Both the position numbers and the translations under genes were made by a program. From DASUBV01 sp036510065 (lineage in GTDB: Bacteria > Actinomycetota > Actinomycetes > Streptosporangiales > Streptosporangiaceae), in NCBI GenBank assembly GCA_036510065.1, contig DATCEO010000112.1, positions 88,185 to 152,184 of the forward strand: DNA of 64,000 bases, given 5' to 3'. Shown piece by piece: positions 8,126-15,530 of this stretch. Within the stretch, counting starts at the first letter, position 1, and every line of letters starts with the position of its first letter. The notes beneath the pieces are model-generated. The model made no database searches, was not told where the DNA came from, and saw only the letters and a list, made by a program, of their open reading frames with translations.

Positions 8126-8243
8126 TCGCCTGCCAGCCCAAGACGACTCATGCTGAGGCCGCCGCCGCGCGCCTCCGGGCCCCTCAGAGAACCGTTCCGG
8201 TAGGGGATCGGTTGTGGGACGAGGACGACGGCTCGGCGCTGAC

Positions 8244-8293
8244 CGCCAGATAGCGCTGCGAAATTACCGCCACTTACCGCTGACAGTCACACA
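8244..8293 (-). repeat. Right terminal inverted repeat with two TGGCG boxes
   Basis: Read inward from 8293 the sequence is TGTG, then TCAG, then TGGCG at 8272-8268 and TGGCG at 8248-8244. The 7-nt TCAG-to-box spacing and the 19-nt gap between boxes are the same as at the left end. Confidence 0.8.
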
Positions 8294-8298
8294 CGGGC
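8294..8298. repeat. Target-site duplication CGGGC, right copy
   Basis: Exact copy of the 5 bp at 3361-3365, directly next to the CACA end of the transposon. Confidence 0.85.
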
Positions 8299-8560
8299 CA
8301 AGCTTGCCGAGATGGCTGGCCGCCGTGGTACGCGGGCACCAGGCCTGTTACGCGGTGCCCGGCAACAGCGACGCGGTGAACGCCTTCCGCACCCAGGTGA
8401 TACGGCACTGGCGCAAGGCGCTGCGGCGCCGCAGCCAGAGAACCCGGCTCACCTGGGCCAGGATGAACCGCATCGCAGCCCGGTGGATACCCCCGACCCG
8501 CACCGTGCCCGCAGGCGCGCTTCGCCGCCCCGCACCCAAGGTAGGAGCCCAGTGCGGTAG
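8298..8560 (+). pseudogene. Group II intron reverse transcriptase/maturase, 3' relic
   Basis: The reading WLAAVVRGHQACYAVPGNSD and RRRSQRTRLTWARMNRIAAR is the maturase/thumb region of group II intron proteins. A neighbouring frame ends QGRSPVR, which matches the usual C-terminus of these proteins. It is the continuation of the relic at 2967-3365, separated from it by the transposon. Joining the two halves at the target duplication does not restore frame, and the segment between the catalytic core and this region is missing. Confidence 0.7.
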
Positions 8561-8611
8561 TTCCGCACGCCGGGATCTGCGCGGGGGGCCGCCCGCAAGG
8601 GCGGTCCCTAC
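8545..8611 (+). ncRNA. Group II intron 3' end (domain V/VI-like hairpins)
   Basis: Directly after the maturase relic, GAGCCCAGTGCGG-TAGTT-CCGCACGCCGGGATC can fold like a domain V hairpin. It is followed by GGGCCGCCC-GCAA-GGGCGGTCCC, a domain VI-like hairpin with an A in the following CTACC. This is the order seen at the 3' end of bacterial group II introns. The intron 5' end was not found, so the element is inactive. Confidence 0.5.
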
Positions 8612-9003
8612 CGCGACCCTTACTGGATCAAGCGGCGCCGCTGCGCGACGCCGGGCCCCGGCCGCGCTCGCACCGGGCGTGCGGCACCTACGGCGCCGAC
8701 CCGGCGCGCCGCGTAGGGCCACACAGCATCCACTGATCCGCCGGGCTCAATCGCCACATGGCACACCGTGCTAGGCATGGCCCGTCTTCCTCGGCGTATC
8801 AGTGTCCCGGTCACGGCCGCCCACTGGCCCGGCGACCGCTTCCTAAGCCCAGGTGACGAGCTCGGGCGCGGAGCGTCTCAGGATCTTCGGATCCAAGAAG
8901 CCTGGCGCGCAGTGGTCATGTCGTGGATGGTCTCGCGCAGTTCACTGACGCCGAGTCTGAGATTCAGGACCCACCTCGCCGTTGGCCGCCAACTACGCCT
9001 GGC
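8612..9003. other. No recognisable gene
   Basis: This stretch between the intron 3' end and the sigma-factor gene has short open frames in several phases, none with family resemblance or consistent codon use. It is probably eroded element flank. Confidence 0.4.
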
Positions 9004-10242
9004 TTAGACCTCCGCTAGTCGCTTGGCGAGGTATCGCCGTTCGGCGTCGGTGGGCGCAAGATCAAGGGCACGTCGGTAGGCAATCTCGGCCTGCTGGTTG
9101 CGGCCGAGGCGTCGGAGTAGGTCGGCACGGGTGGCTGGCAAAAGGTGGTAGTCGGCGAGAACGCCACTCTGCTCGAGTTTCTCAACGATGAGAAGCCCGG
9201 CTTCCGGCCCGTCGGCCATCGCCACCGCAACGGCTCGATTAAGCGCGACGACAGGGGACGGAACCATCTCGGCCAAACGGCGGTAGAGGTCGGCGATCTC
9301 AGCCCAGTCGGTATCTGCCGCAGTTGGTGCGGCGGCGTGGCAGGTCGCGATCGCAGCCTGGAGCTGATAAGGACCTTGTCGCCGCAGGCGAACTGCATCG
9401 TCGAGCACGGCAGTCGCTTCGCCGATCGCGGCAATGTCCCATAGACGGCGATCCTGGTCCTCCAGCGTCACAAGGTCACCGGCGGCATCGACCCGAGCCG
9501 GACGGCGGGCGTCGTGGAGCATCATCATGCTCAGCAGTCCGAGTGCCTCCGGCTCATCCGGCATCAGCTCGACGAGTAGGCGGCCCAGGCGGATCGCCTC
9601 TGCGCACAGGTTCTGACGCACGAGGTCAGCGCCTGCGCTCGCGCTGTAACCCTCGTTAAACAAGGCGTAGATGACGGCGAGCACAGCCATCAGCCGGTTC
9701 GGAAGCTGGTGAGCTGGCGGGACCCGGTAGGGGACGGCAGCGTCGCGGATCTTTCCCTTTGCACGCACCAGGCGCTTGGCCATCGTCTCGGTCGGCACCA
9801 TGAACGCGCGGGCGATCTCCGATGTGGTCAGACCAGCCAAGGTTCGGAGCGTCAACGCGACCTGGGCCTCGACAGGCAATGCAGGGTGGCAGCAGGTGAA
9901 CATCAAACGGAGCCGATCATCTCCGATTCCGTTGTCATCGAAGCGGCTTTCCTCGTCGCCGAGCGCTGACATCGCGGCCTCCCTCAGCTTGGCGTCGCCC
10001 GCCTTCTCCCGCCGTATCCGGTCAACGGCCCGGTTCCGCGCGGTGGTCTTGAGCCATCCCGCCGGGCTGGTCGGAATGCCATCCCGGGGCCAGCGCTCGA
10101 GCGCCTTGGTAAATGCGTCCTGGGCGCACTCCTCGGCCAGATCCCACTGGCCGGTGACCCTGATCAGGTACGCGACAACGCGTCCCCACTCAGATCGGAA
10201 CGCCTCGGCGACCGCCGCCTGTACGTCGGCTATATCTCCCAT
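9004..10242 (-). CDS. ECF-type RNA polymerase sigma factor (ECF42 group)
   Basis: A 412-residue sigma factor: sigma-70 region 2 (EECAQDAFTKALERWP), region 4 (LAGLTTSEIARAFMVPTETM), then a long C-terminal extension (about residues 180-412) with TPR-like helices (FNEGYSAS, LCAEAIRLGRLL, ALNRAVAVAM), the layout of the ECF42 group. ECF42 genes normally sit beside a YCII/DGPF-domain gene, as here: the YCII gene ends inside this gene's start (13-nt overlap), implying translational coupling. Two more such pairs are in the window (41.0-42.6 kb and 49.0-50.5 kb). No anti-sigma factor is seen; the extension is thought to take that role in this group. Confidence 0.9.
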   Translation of the reverse strand: MGDIADVQAAVAEAFRSEWGRVVAYLIRVTGQWDLAEECAQDAFTKALERWPRDGIPTSPAGWLKTTARNRAVDRIRREKAGDAKLREAAMSALGDEESRFDDNGIGDDRLRLMFTCCHPALPVEAQVALTLRTLAGLTTSEIARAFMVPTETMAKRLVRAKGKIRDAAVPYRVPPAHQLPNRLMAVLAVIYALFNEGYSASAGADLVRQNLCAEAIRLGRLLVELMPDEPEALGLLSMMMLHDARRPARVDAAGDLVTLEDQDRRLWDIAAIGEATAVLDDAVRLRRQGPYQLQAAIATCHAAAPTAADTDWAEIADLYRRLAEMVPSPVVALNRAVAVAMADGPEAGLLIVEKLEQSGVLADYHLLPATRADLLRRLGRNQQAEIAYRRALDLAPTDAERRYLAKRLAEV

Positions 10243-10565
10243 ACGGGCCTGACCTCGATAGACCCGTAACAGGCAGCGGGGATCTTCGCGGCGATCTCAA
10301 TCGCTCCATCGAGGTCCTCGCAGTCAACGATGTAGAAGCCAGCAATCTGCTCCTTCGTCTCAGCGAAGGGGCCGTCGGCGATCACCATGTCCCCATCCCG
10401 AACGCGCACCGTCGTCGCGCTCGTCGTCGGGCGGAGGCGCTCACCCCCGACAAGCACCGCCCGGGCAGTCATCTCGTCCTCGAATGCGGCGAACGCCTGA
10501 GTCCTGGCAGGGTCGGTCCCCACCACCTTCGTCTCGTCGTGGCAGATCAGCAGCGCGTAACGCAT
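10230..10565 (-). CDS. YCII/DGPF-domain protein paired with ECF sigma factor
   Basis: A 111-residue dimeric alpha-beta barrel protein of the YCII-related family. It starts MRYALLICHDETK and carries the family signature ADGPFAETKEQIAGF. The ATG at 10565 is preferred because the family begins M-x-YALL; the frame is open to 10640 but that extension is unlike the family. It is the first gene of a two-gene unit with the ECF42 sigma factor, with overlapping ends. The biochemical role of these proteins is not established. Confidence 0.88.
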   Translation of the reverse strand: MRYALLICHDETKVVGTDPARTQAFAAFEDEMTARAVLVGGERLRPTTSATTVRVRDGDMVIADGPFAETKEQIAGFYIVDCEDLDGAIEIAAKIPAACYGSIEVRPVWEI

Positions 10566-10762
10566 GGGATTGGCTCCTCCGGGCTCGGTCTCGTCCTTAA
10601 GACGAACGATGAGCCGTTCAATGGACAGCGACGCGAGCAAATCCTGGCCTTAGAACCTCAACGGGTGCCTGTTTGCTCTTCCGGTGTCCAGACGACGTGA
10701 TGTCGATCGTCTCTTAGGCAGTCAGGCCACACGGGTCGGACCTCACCGAAAGGGAAAAAACG

Positions 10763-11080
10763 ATGAACGTGTATCTGCTTGTCCACCGTCACCCGGTGAA
10801 CTACACCGGTACCGCCGCCACCGCTGCCGCCTGGGAAGCATGGTTCGAGGAGTTGGGGCCCAACCTCGTCGATCGCGGCAACGCCGTCTTCGATCGCACA
10901 GCCGTCGGAACCACCGGATCCGACCTCCCCCTCGGCGGCTACACGATCGTCACCGCGGAAAGCGTCGATGCAGCCATCGCTCTGGCCGAGAGCTGCCCCG
11001 TCCTGGCCGCCGGCGGTGGTGTCGAAGTCGGAACCCTCACAGCCGTGCCAGGACGCCAGCATCCCGCCCGCACGTTCTGA
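10763..11080 (+). CDS. Small YCII-like protein
   Basis: A 105-residue protein starting MNVYLLVHRHPVNYTG with a good AAAGGGA ribosome site. It contains GGYTIVTAESVDAAIALAE and GGGVEVGTL, which resemble the second half of YCII-domain proteins, but the DGPF signature is absent. It diverges from the YCII/sigma pair with a gap of about 200 bp, so both could share regulation. A strong terminator follows at 11167-11200. Confidence 0.7.
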   Translation: MNVYLLVHRHPVNYTGTAATAAAWEAWFEELGPNLVDRGNAVFDRTAVGTTGSDLPLGGYTIVTAESVDAAIALAESCPVLAAGGGVEVGTLTAVPGRQHPARTF

Positions 11081-11166
11081 GTTACCTCGGCAATTGCCGC
11101 ATCCAGCTCGTCGTCTCCCAGGCCTCACACATCCATACTGGCCGAGATCACGGAGCGCCGCAGCGC

Positions 11167-11200
11167 AGAGCGCCCGTATAGCGGGTGCTCTGGCTTTTTT
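11167..11200 (+). terminator. Rho-independent terminator
   Basis: AGAGCGCCCG-TATAG-CGGGTGCTCT forms a 10-bp stem (one G-T pair) followed by GGC and six T residues. It ends the transcript of the YCII-like gene at 10763. Confidence 0.8.
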
Positions 11201-11207
11201 CATATCA

Positions 11208-11224
11208 ATGCAGCTCAACTGCAT
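11208..11224. promoter_or_regulatory. Isolated operator-like palindrome
   Basis: ATGCAG-CTCAA-CTGCAT is a perfect 6-bp dyad resembling the ATGCAGT..ACTGCAC pattern of the TetR operator at 7417-7451. No regulator or intact target gene is next to it now; it may be a leftover promoter region. Confidence 0.35.
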
Positions 11225-11252
11225 ATCCGTTGGATTTCTCGTCAGGACTACT

Positions 11253-11525
11253 GGCACCCCCTTCAAGACCCTGCACATCCTCAGCTACATCGACGAGACC
11301 TACCGCCGCGACATCAAGGGCATCCGCAACCTCCAGGAAGGACGGCACGCCCTCGCGCGGAAGATCTGCCACGGGAAGAAGGGTGAGCTGTATCACCGGT
11401 ACGAGCGCGGCCTGGAGAACCAGCTCGGCTCCCTCGGCCTGGTGCTGAACTGCGTCACGCTGTGGACGACCGTCTACCTCGACGCCGCCGTCCGCCAGCT
11501 CAAGGCCCAGGGCTGCCCGGTCCTG
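11253..11525 (+). pseudogene. Tn3-family transposase, C-terminal fragment
   Basis: The frame reads KTLHILSYIDETYRRDIKGI, NLQEGRHALARKICHGKKGE and LENQLGSLGLVLNCVTLWTT, the conserved C-terminal core of Tn3-family transposases. It has no start of its own and loses similarity after LKAQGCPV at about 11525. It is the third Tn3 scrap of the window and does not overlap in sequence with the pieces at 1-869. Confidence 0.8.
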
Positions 11526-11599
11526 GCCCCGGCGCCATCCGCGAGCTGCGTGACCCCGGCGGCCCTGACGAGGACGACGAGTAAGCACGTTTCTGCGGC

Positions 11600-11750
11600 A
11601 GCCGGGCCCGCGGATGTCGATGCCGGGCCCGAGCGGGCTGTGGCCGCTGGAAGGTTGTGCTGCCGATCGGATGGCCGCCGGCGCGGAAGTACAGGTGCTG
11701 TCCGCCGCTCGCGGTGATCACGGTCAGGGTGTCCGGCCAGCCGTCGCTGT
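11600..11750 (-). pseudogene. Bifunctional DNA primase/polymerase (prim-pol) scrap
   Basis: On the minus strand, GWPDTLTVITASGGQHLYFR is followed, after a frame change, by GPGIDIRGPG. This pattern is typical of the N-terminal prim-pol domain found in actinomycete plasmids and integrative elements. Only about 50 residues are left. It supports the idea that this region once held an integrative or plasmid-like element. Confidence 0.5.
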
Positions 11751-11828
11751 CCGGCCCGCCGGCGTGCTGCTGGCACAGCGTGTGGATTGGATGTGCTCGC
11801 GCTTCGCTGAAGCGCAGCGTTGCCGAAG

Positions 11829-12476
11829 TCAGCATGCGGGGGGCCGTTGCATGGCGTCGCAGCGTAGGCCGTCGAGAAGGACGGCGACGATGCGCTGGTT
11901 GTGTTCGGGTCCTCGCCCGGGGACGGGCTGGGACAGCTGAGTGATGGCGTGCAGGAGATCCTCGGCGCTGATGTCATCGCGAACCGCGCCGTCGGCCACT
12001 GCGGCGTCGAGCAGTACCGCAAGGGTGGGGCCGAGCCGCTGCAGGAAATAGCCGGGCAGCCCCTCGAACGCCGGATCGCCCGAGTGCAGCGCTGAGGCGA
12101 GTCCGCGTTTGGTCGCGAGCAGTTCGGTGAACCGGTGGATCCACTTGATGAGCGCTTCCGCCGGCTCGTGCCCGGCGATCAGGGACGGGCCCGCGTCGGC
12201 GACGGCGTCGATCCCACTTTCCACGACGGCTTTGACCAGGTCAGAGCGCTGCGGGAAGTGCCGGTACAGCGTGCCGACTCCTACGCCGGCCAGGTCGGTG
12301 ATCTCCTTCGCCGGTGCGTCCACGCCGGAGGTGGCGAAGACGGTCCTCGCGGCCTCGATCAACGCATCGACATTGCGTCGCGCGTCGGCGCGGCGCCGGC
12401 GCGGCGTCGGTTCGCCACCGCCCGGCTCCGCGGAGCCGGGCGAGGAGACTCCGGCCTGTGTCCTGTTCTGAGACAC
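11829..12476 (-). CDS. TetR/AcrR-family regulator
   Basis: A 215-residue repressor. The helix-turn-helix reads NVDALIEAARTVFATSGVDA and LAGVGVGTLYRHFPQRSDLV, and the C-terminal half looks like the SbtR-type ligand domain. The GTG at 12476 lies 7 nt after a GGAGG ribosome site and is preferred; a second GTG at 12479 is only 4 nt away from it. The gene is divergent from an aldo/keto reductase, and a perfect 12-bp inverted repeat lies between them, so it very probably controls that gene and itself. Confidence 0.9.
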   Translation of the reverse strand: MSQNRTQAGVSSPGSAEPGGGEPTPRRRRADARRNVDALIEAARTVFATSGVDAPAKEITDLAGVGVGTLYRHFPQRSDLVKAVVESGIDAVADAGPSLIAGHEPAEALIKWIHRFTELLATKRGLASALHSGDPAFEGLPGYFLQRLGPTLAVLLDAAVADGAVRDDISAEDLLHAITQLSQPVPGRGPEHNQRIVAVLLDGLRCDAMQRPPAC

Positions 12477-12494
12477 CACATCACCTCCGCTTGC

Positions 12495-12542
12495 GTAACC
12501 GGAAAAGCTTTCCGTATACTTCTGGAAAGATTTTCCGGTTAC
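12495..12542. promoter_or_regulatory. Divergent operator, perfect 12-bp inverted repeat
   Basis: GTAACCGGAAAA (12495-12506) and TTTTCCGGTTAC (12531-12542) are exact reverse complements, with inner GGAAA..TTTCC half-sites between. It occupies the promoter region between the TetR gene and the aldo/keto reductase gene and is almost certainly the TetR binding site. Confidence 0.85.
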
Positions 12543-12591
12543 CGCAGCGTACGGCATCCACCCGGTGCCGACCACCACAGGGAGTGAACCC

Positions 12592-13611
12592 ATGCAGTAC
12601 CGCACCCTCGGCCGGACCGGCATCCAGGTCACCCCCTACGCCCTGGGCACCCTGATGTTCGCCACCGTCATGGGCAATGCCCCCGAGGACTCGGCCCGCA
12701 TCATCCACAAGGCGCTGGACGCCGGCATCAACTTCATCGACACCGCCGACGCCTACGGCGACTCCGAGGACGTCGTCGGCAAGGCGTTGGAAGGGCGCCG
12801 CGACGACGTCGTGCTCGCCACCAAGTTCGGCCGCCCGACCGGCCGGGACCCCAACCACCAGGGCGCCTCACGGCGCTGGATTGTCACCGCCGTGGAGAAC
12901 TCGCTGCGCCGCCTGCAGACCGACTACATCGACCTCTACCAGCTCCACCGTCCCGACCCCGGCACCGACATCGAGGAGACCCTCTCCGCGCTGACCGACC
13001 TGATCCGCAGCGGCAAGGTCCGCGCGATCGGCGCGTCGATGACCCCCGCCTCCGACATCGTCGAGGCCCAGTGGGTCGCCGAGCGGCGCGGCCTCGCGCG
13101 ATTCCACACCGAGCAGCCGTGCTACTCCATCCTCAACCGCGGCATCGAACGCGAGATCCTGCCCGCCACCCAGCGCTTCGGCATGGGCGCCCTGGTCTGG
13201 GGCCCGCTCGGCCAGGGCCTGCTCACCGGCCGCGTACGCAAGAACCAGGACAACAACCTACGGCGCGCCGGCCTGGTCCAGCATCTCAACGACGAACGCC
13301 GCCTCGACGCGGTCGAAAAGCTCATCCCCCTCGCCGCCGAGGCAGGACTGCCCATGACCCACCTCGCGATGGCGTTCACCATCGCCCACCCTGGCGTCAC
13401 CAGCGCACTGATCGGCGTCCGCACCATGGACCACCTCGACGGCCTGCTCGCCGGCCTGGACGTCACCCTCACCGACGACGTCCTCGACCGCATCGATGAG
13501 ATCGTCCCGCCCGGCACCGACGTCGGCACCCTCGACCAGGCCTACCAGCCCCCAGCCCTGGCAAACCCGGGCCTGCGTCGCCGCCTCCCGGCCGAACGCG
13601 CCGCAGCCTGA
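12592..13611 (+). CDS. Aldo/keto reductase
   Basis: A 339-residue NADPH-dependent oxidoreductase of the AKR family (YghZ/Tas-like). The catalytic tetrad is visible: Asp50 and Tyr55 in FIDTADAYGDSED, Lys78 in LATKFG, His119 in LYQLHRPDP. The ATG follows an AGGGAG ribosome site. It reduces aldehydes or ketones; the natural substrate is unknown. Regulation by the divergent TetR protein is likely from the operator at 12495-12542. Such pairs often respond to electrophiles, but that is inference here. Confidence 0.9.
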   Translation: MQYRTLGRTGIQVTPYALGTLMFATVMGNAPEDSARIIHKALDAGINFIDTADAYGDSEDVVGKALEGRRDDVVLATKFGRPTGRDPNHQGASRRWIVTAVENSLRRLQTDYIDLYQLHRPDPGTDIEETLSALTDLIRSGKVRAIGASMTPASDIVEAQWVAERRGLARFHTEQPCYSILNRGIEREILPATQRFGMGALVWGPLGQGLLTGRVRKNQDNNLRRAGLVQHLNDERRLDAVEKLIPLAAEAGLPMTHLAMAFTIAHPGVTSALIGVRTMDHLDGLLAGLDVTLTDDVLDRIDEIVPPGTDVGTLDQAYQPPALANPGLRRRLPAERAAA

Positions 13612-13838
13612 CCTCAGCTCCCGCGCATCACACCAGAAAGGTTCCGTCACCAGCGACATCACCGGAAAACGACGGCCGGGACGTCTCGCCCCCGGCTCGA
13701 GCGGTCGCTGACCGCCTACGTGGGGCTGCGCCCCCCCGGAAGGCCTCCCGGCATGGCTCACCCGTTCTCAGCGGATAACGACGCTTCCGGCACCCCGGAA
13801 GCCGGGGCGGAACTCAGCGGATAACAAGGAGCGGGGCC

Positions 13839-13952
13839 GTGGACCTGGACAAGACCTGCGCCGAGCTCGGGATTCCCGGCCCTGCCCCCTGCCCGCCCTG
13901 GTGCACGGGGAGCATGCCGACTCCGGCGCCGGGCCCCGCCGCAAGGCCGTGA
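13839..13952 (+). CDS. Small protein with CPPWC motif, possibly frameshifted DUF6907-like 5' part
   Basis: A GTG start after an AAGGAG site opens a 37-residue frame that contains CPPWC and then stops. In a neighbouring frame the sequence goes on as HGEHADSGAGPRRKAVIFHG, which looks like the natural continuation of a small CPxWCxxxH zinc-binding type protein (DUF6907-like) of actinomycete integrative elements. With the frame at 14004-14261 this may be one broken gene. The family call is tentative. Confidence 0.4.
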   Translation: MDLDKTCAELGIPGPAPCPPWCTGSMPTPAPGPAARP

Positions 13953-14003
13953 TCTTCCACGGGGCCAGCGCCATCGGCGGCGACATCCCGGTGGGCCGGT
14001 GAG

Positions 14004-14261
14004 GTGGTCACCCTTGGCCTGAACTGGGCGGAGCGCTTCGAGGACGGCAAGTGGCACCCTCCCCGGGACGAGGACGTCATCGCCTTCCTCCAGGTCGGGA
14101 CGGACTACATCCCGGTCGAGGCCACTGACCGGAACATGGCCGGGCTGGCCGCGATCGCCCGGCTAATCTCTCCCGGCGTCGATGAGCGGCTCAGGCAGGT
14201 CCTGCAGCTGCTCTGGGAGACGCACGACGCCCGGCAGGCAGGCCAGGGCGACGGCCGGTGA
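14004..14261 (+). CDS. Hypothetical protein upstream of integrase
   Basis: An 85-residue frame starting GTG at 14004 (VTLGLNWAERFEDGKWHPPR, then DYIPVEATDRNMAGLAAIAR). Codon use is like that of real genes and it overlaps the integrase start by 4 nt, so the two are translationally coupled. It is probably the C-terminal part of the small protein beginning at 13839, separated by a frameshift. Function unknown; likely an accessory gene of the integrating element. Confidence 0.5.
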   Translation: MVTLGLNWAERFEDGKWHPPRDEDVIAFLQVGTDYIPVEATDRNMAGLAAIARLISPGVDERLRQVLQLLWETHDARQAGQGDGR

Positions 14262-15154
14262 CCGCGCCCGTCGTGCCGCTGGGGGCCGCCGGCGACGGTG
14301 CGTCGGCCGCTGCCGAGGCCCTCGCCGCGGTGAGCCGGCACCTTGACCGGTGCAAGCTGGCAGCCCGCACCGTCAGGGCCTACAAGCGGCAGTCCGCCGC
14401 GTACGCCGACTGGCTGGCCGCGCACGCTGCCGATCACGGCGACGCGTTCACCGGCCTGGTCGGCGTCGAGGGAGCCGTCACCGCCTGGAAGCGGGACCTG
14501 ATCACCGGCCGGTCCAGCCCGGCGACGGTCAGCCAGGCGCTGGCCGCCGTCACCCTGATGTACCAGCAGGCCGGCCTCCGCATCGGCGTCAAGCGGGTGC
14601 GCATCCCCAGGCCCGGCGAGCCCGACGCGCTCACTCCCCAGCAGGAGGCCGCCCTCCGCCGCGCGGCCGCCCGGCGCGGCCCCCGCGACGCCGCGATCAT
14701 CGCCGTGCTGCTGGACGCCGGCGCGCGAGCCGGAAAGTGCGCCCGCCTGGACGCCGAGGACTTCGCGATCACCGCCACACCGGCGAGGTCCGCCTGCACG
14801 GCAAGGGCGACGAGGTCCGCTTCGTCCCGCTGTCCCGGCGCCCCGGACCTGGCCCCGGCCTGGCTGGACATGCGGGACCGCGATCCCGGCCCCGCATGGA
14901 CAGGGCAGCGCGGCCCCCTTACGATCTCCGGCATCACCCAGGTCGTGCTCGCCGCCGGCGCCGACGCCGGCATCAAGGGCCTGCGACCCCACCGCTGCCG
15001 GCACACCTTCGCCACGCGCCTCCGCCAGGGCGGAGCCGACCCCGCCCAGGTCCAGGCCATGCTCGGACACAAATCCATCGACACAGCGGCCCGGTACTTC
15101 CGCTCCGGATCAGCCGGGAACGCCGCCGTCATCGAGCGCATATTCGACCGCTGA
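14258..15154 (+). CDS. Tyrosine recombinase with internally scrambled segment
   Basis: A 298-residue integrase with Arg157 (GARAGK), His245 and Arg248 (PHRCRHTF), His271 (MLGHKS) and Tyr280 (ARYF). Residues about 172-196 (ITATPARSACTAR...) are out of family character. The next frame over the same bases, from about 14775, reads HTGEVRLHGKGDEVRFVPLS, the normal beta-hairpin with the catalytic Lys. One base lost near 14773 and one gained near 14845 explain this: the frame is restored but the Lys hairpin is replaced. The protein as encoded is probably inactive, or the sequence has two compensating errors. Start GTG at 14258 overlaps the preceding gene. Confidence 0.75.
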   Translation: MTAPVVPLGAAGDGASAAAEALAAVSRHLDRCKLAARTVRAYKRQSAAYADWLAAHAADHGDAFTGLVGVEGAVTAWKRDLITGRSSPATVSQALAAVTLMYQQAGLRIGVKRVRIPRPGEPDALTPQQEAALRRAAARRGPRDAAIIAVLLDAGARAGKCARLDAEDFAITATPARSACTARATRSASSRCPGAPDLAPAWLDMRDRDPGPAWTGQRGPLTISGITQVVLAAGADAGIKGLRPHRCRHTFATRLRQGGADPAQVQAMLGHKSIDTAARYFRSGSAGNAAVIERIFDR

Positions 15155-15315
15155 CCAGCCGACCACCAGTAAGTCACCGCGGTGTCTATCGACCCACATC
15201 CGAACCAGAGTGGGCGGTAACGCGGCGGCGCACGGCCCGCTAGCGCCCAAAACGGTTCCATTGTGGGCCAAGCCCCGATGCCGGTAACGGTGCTGTCACG
15301 AGCCCCACATGCCGG

Positions 15316-15435
15316 TTAGGTGGCTGCTCGAGCCTGGATGCGGTCGAGGGCGTGATGGACGGTCGAGCGGCCGATGGAGAAGAGCTCGGCGAGCTCGGCG
15401 CGGGCCGGTGGGCGCCGCGGCAGCTGGGCATAGCC
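15316..15435 (-). pseudogene. Recombinase C-terminal helix-turn-helix scrap
   Basis: The minus strand reads LPRRPPARAELAELFSIGRS and TVHHALDRIQARAAT followed by a stop at 15316-15318. This resembles the HTH tail of a Hin/resolvase-type recombinase, but nothing of the catalytic domain precedes it. Otherwise the 15155-15530 gap shows no gene. Confidence 0.4.
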
Positions 15436-15530
15436 GGTACCGATGGATCGTTCTATGTCCCCGCTCCTCCGCTATGACACCCACCTGGGGCTCGCGGGGA
15501 GGTGCGACACGAGCCGCTTCATTAGGCTGG

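Larger units (their letters stand above)
3366..8293. mobile_element. Complete TniA/TniB/resolvase transposon (Tn552/Tn402-like) with VOC-TetR cargo
   Basis: The element starts TGTG and ends CACA and is flanked by the 5-bp direct repeat CGGGC. Both ends carry TCAG followed 7 nt later by a TGGCG box, and a second TGGCG exactly 19 nt after the first, at 3385-3389 and 3409-3413 on the left and 8268-8272 and 8244-8248 (inverted) on the right. These look like paired transposase-binding sites. Gene content is an AAA ATPase, a DDE transposase and a serine resolvase, all on the minus strand, then a VOC gene and a divergent TetR gene as cargo. It sits inside the reverse-transcriptase relic of a group II intron. 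No TniQ homologue is present, which resembles Tn552 more than Tn5053. The clean ends suggest recent insertion. Confidence 0.9.

Noticed and set aside
8312..8774. Plus-strand frames read as independent genes
   Set aside because: They are the alternate frames over the group II intron maturase relic and its 3' structured end.
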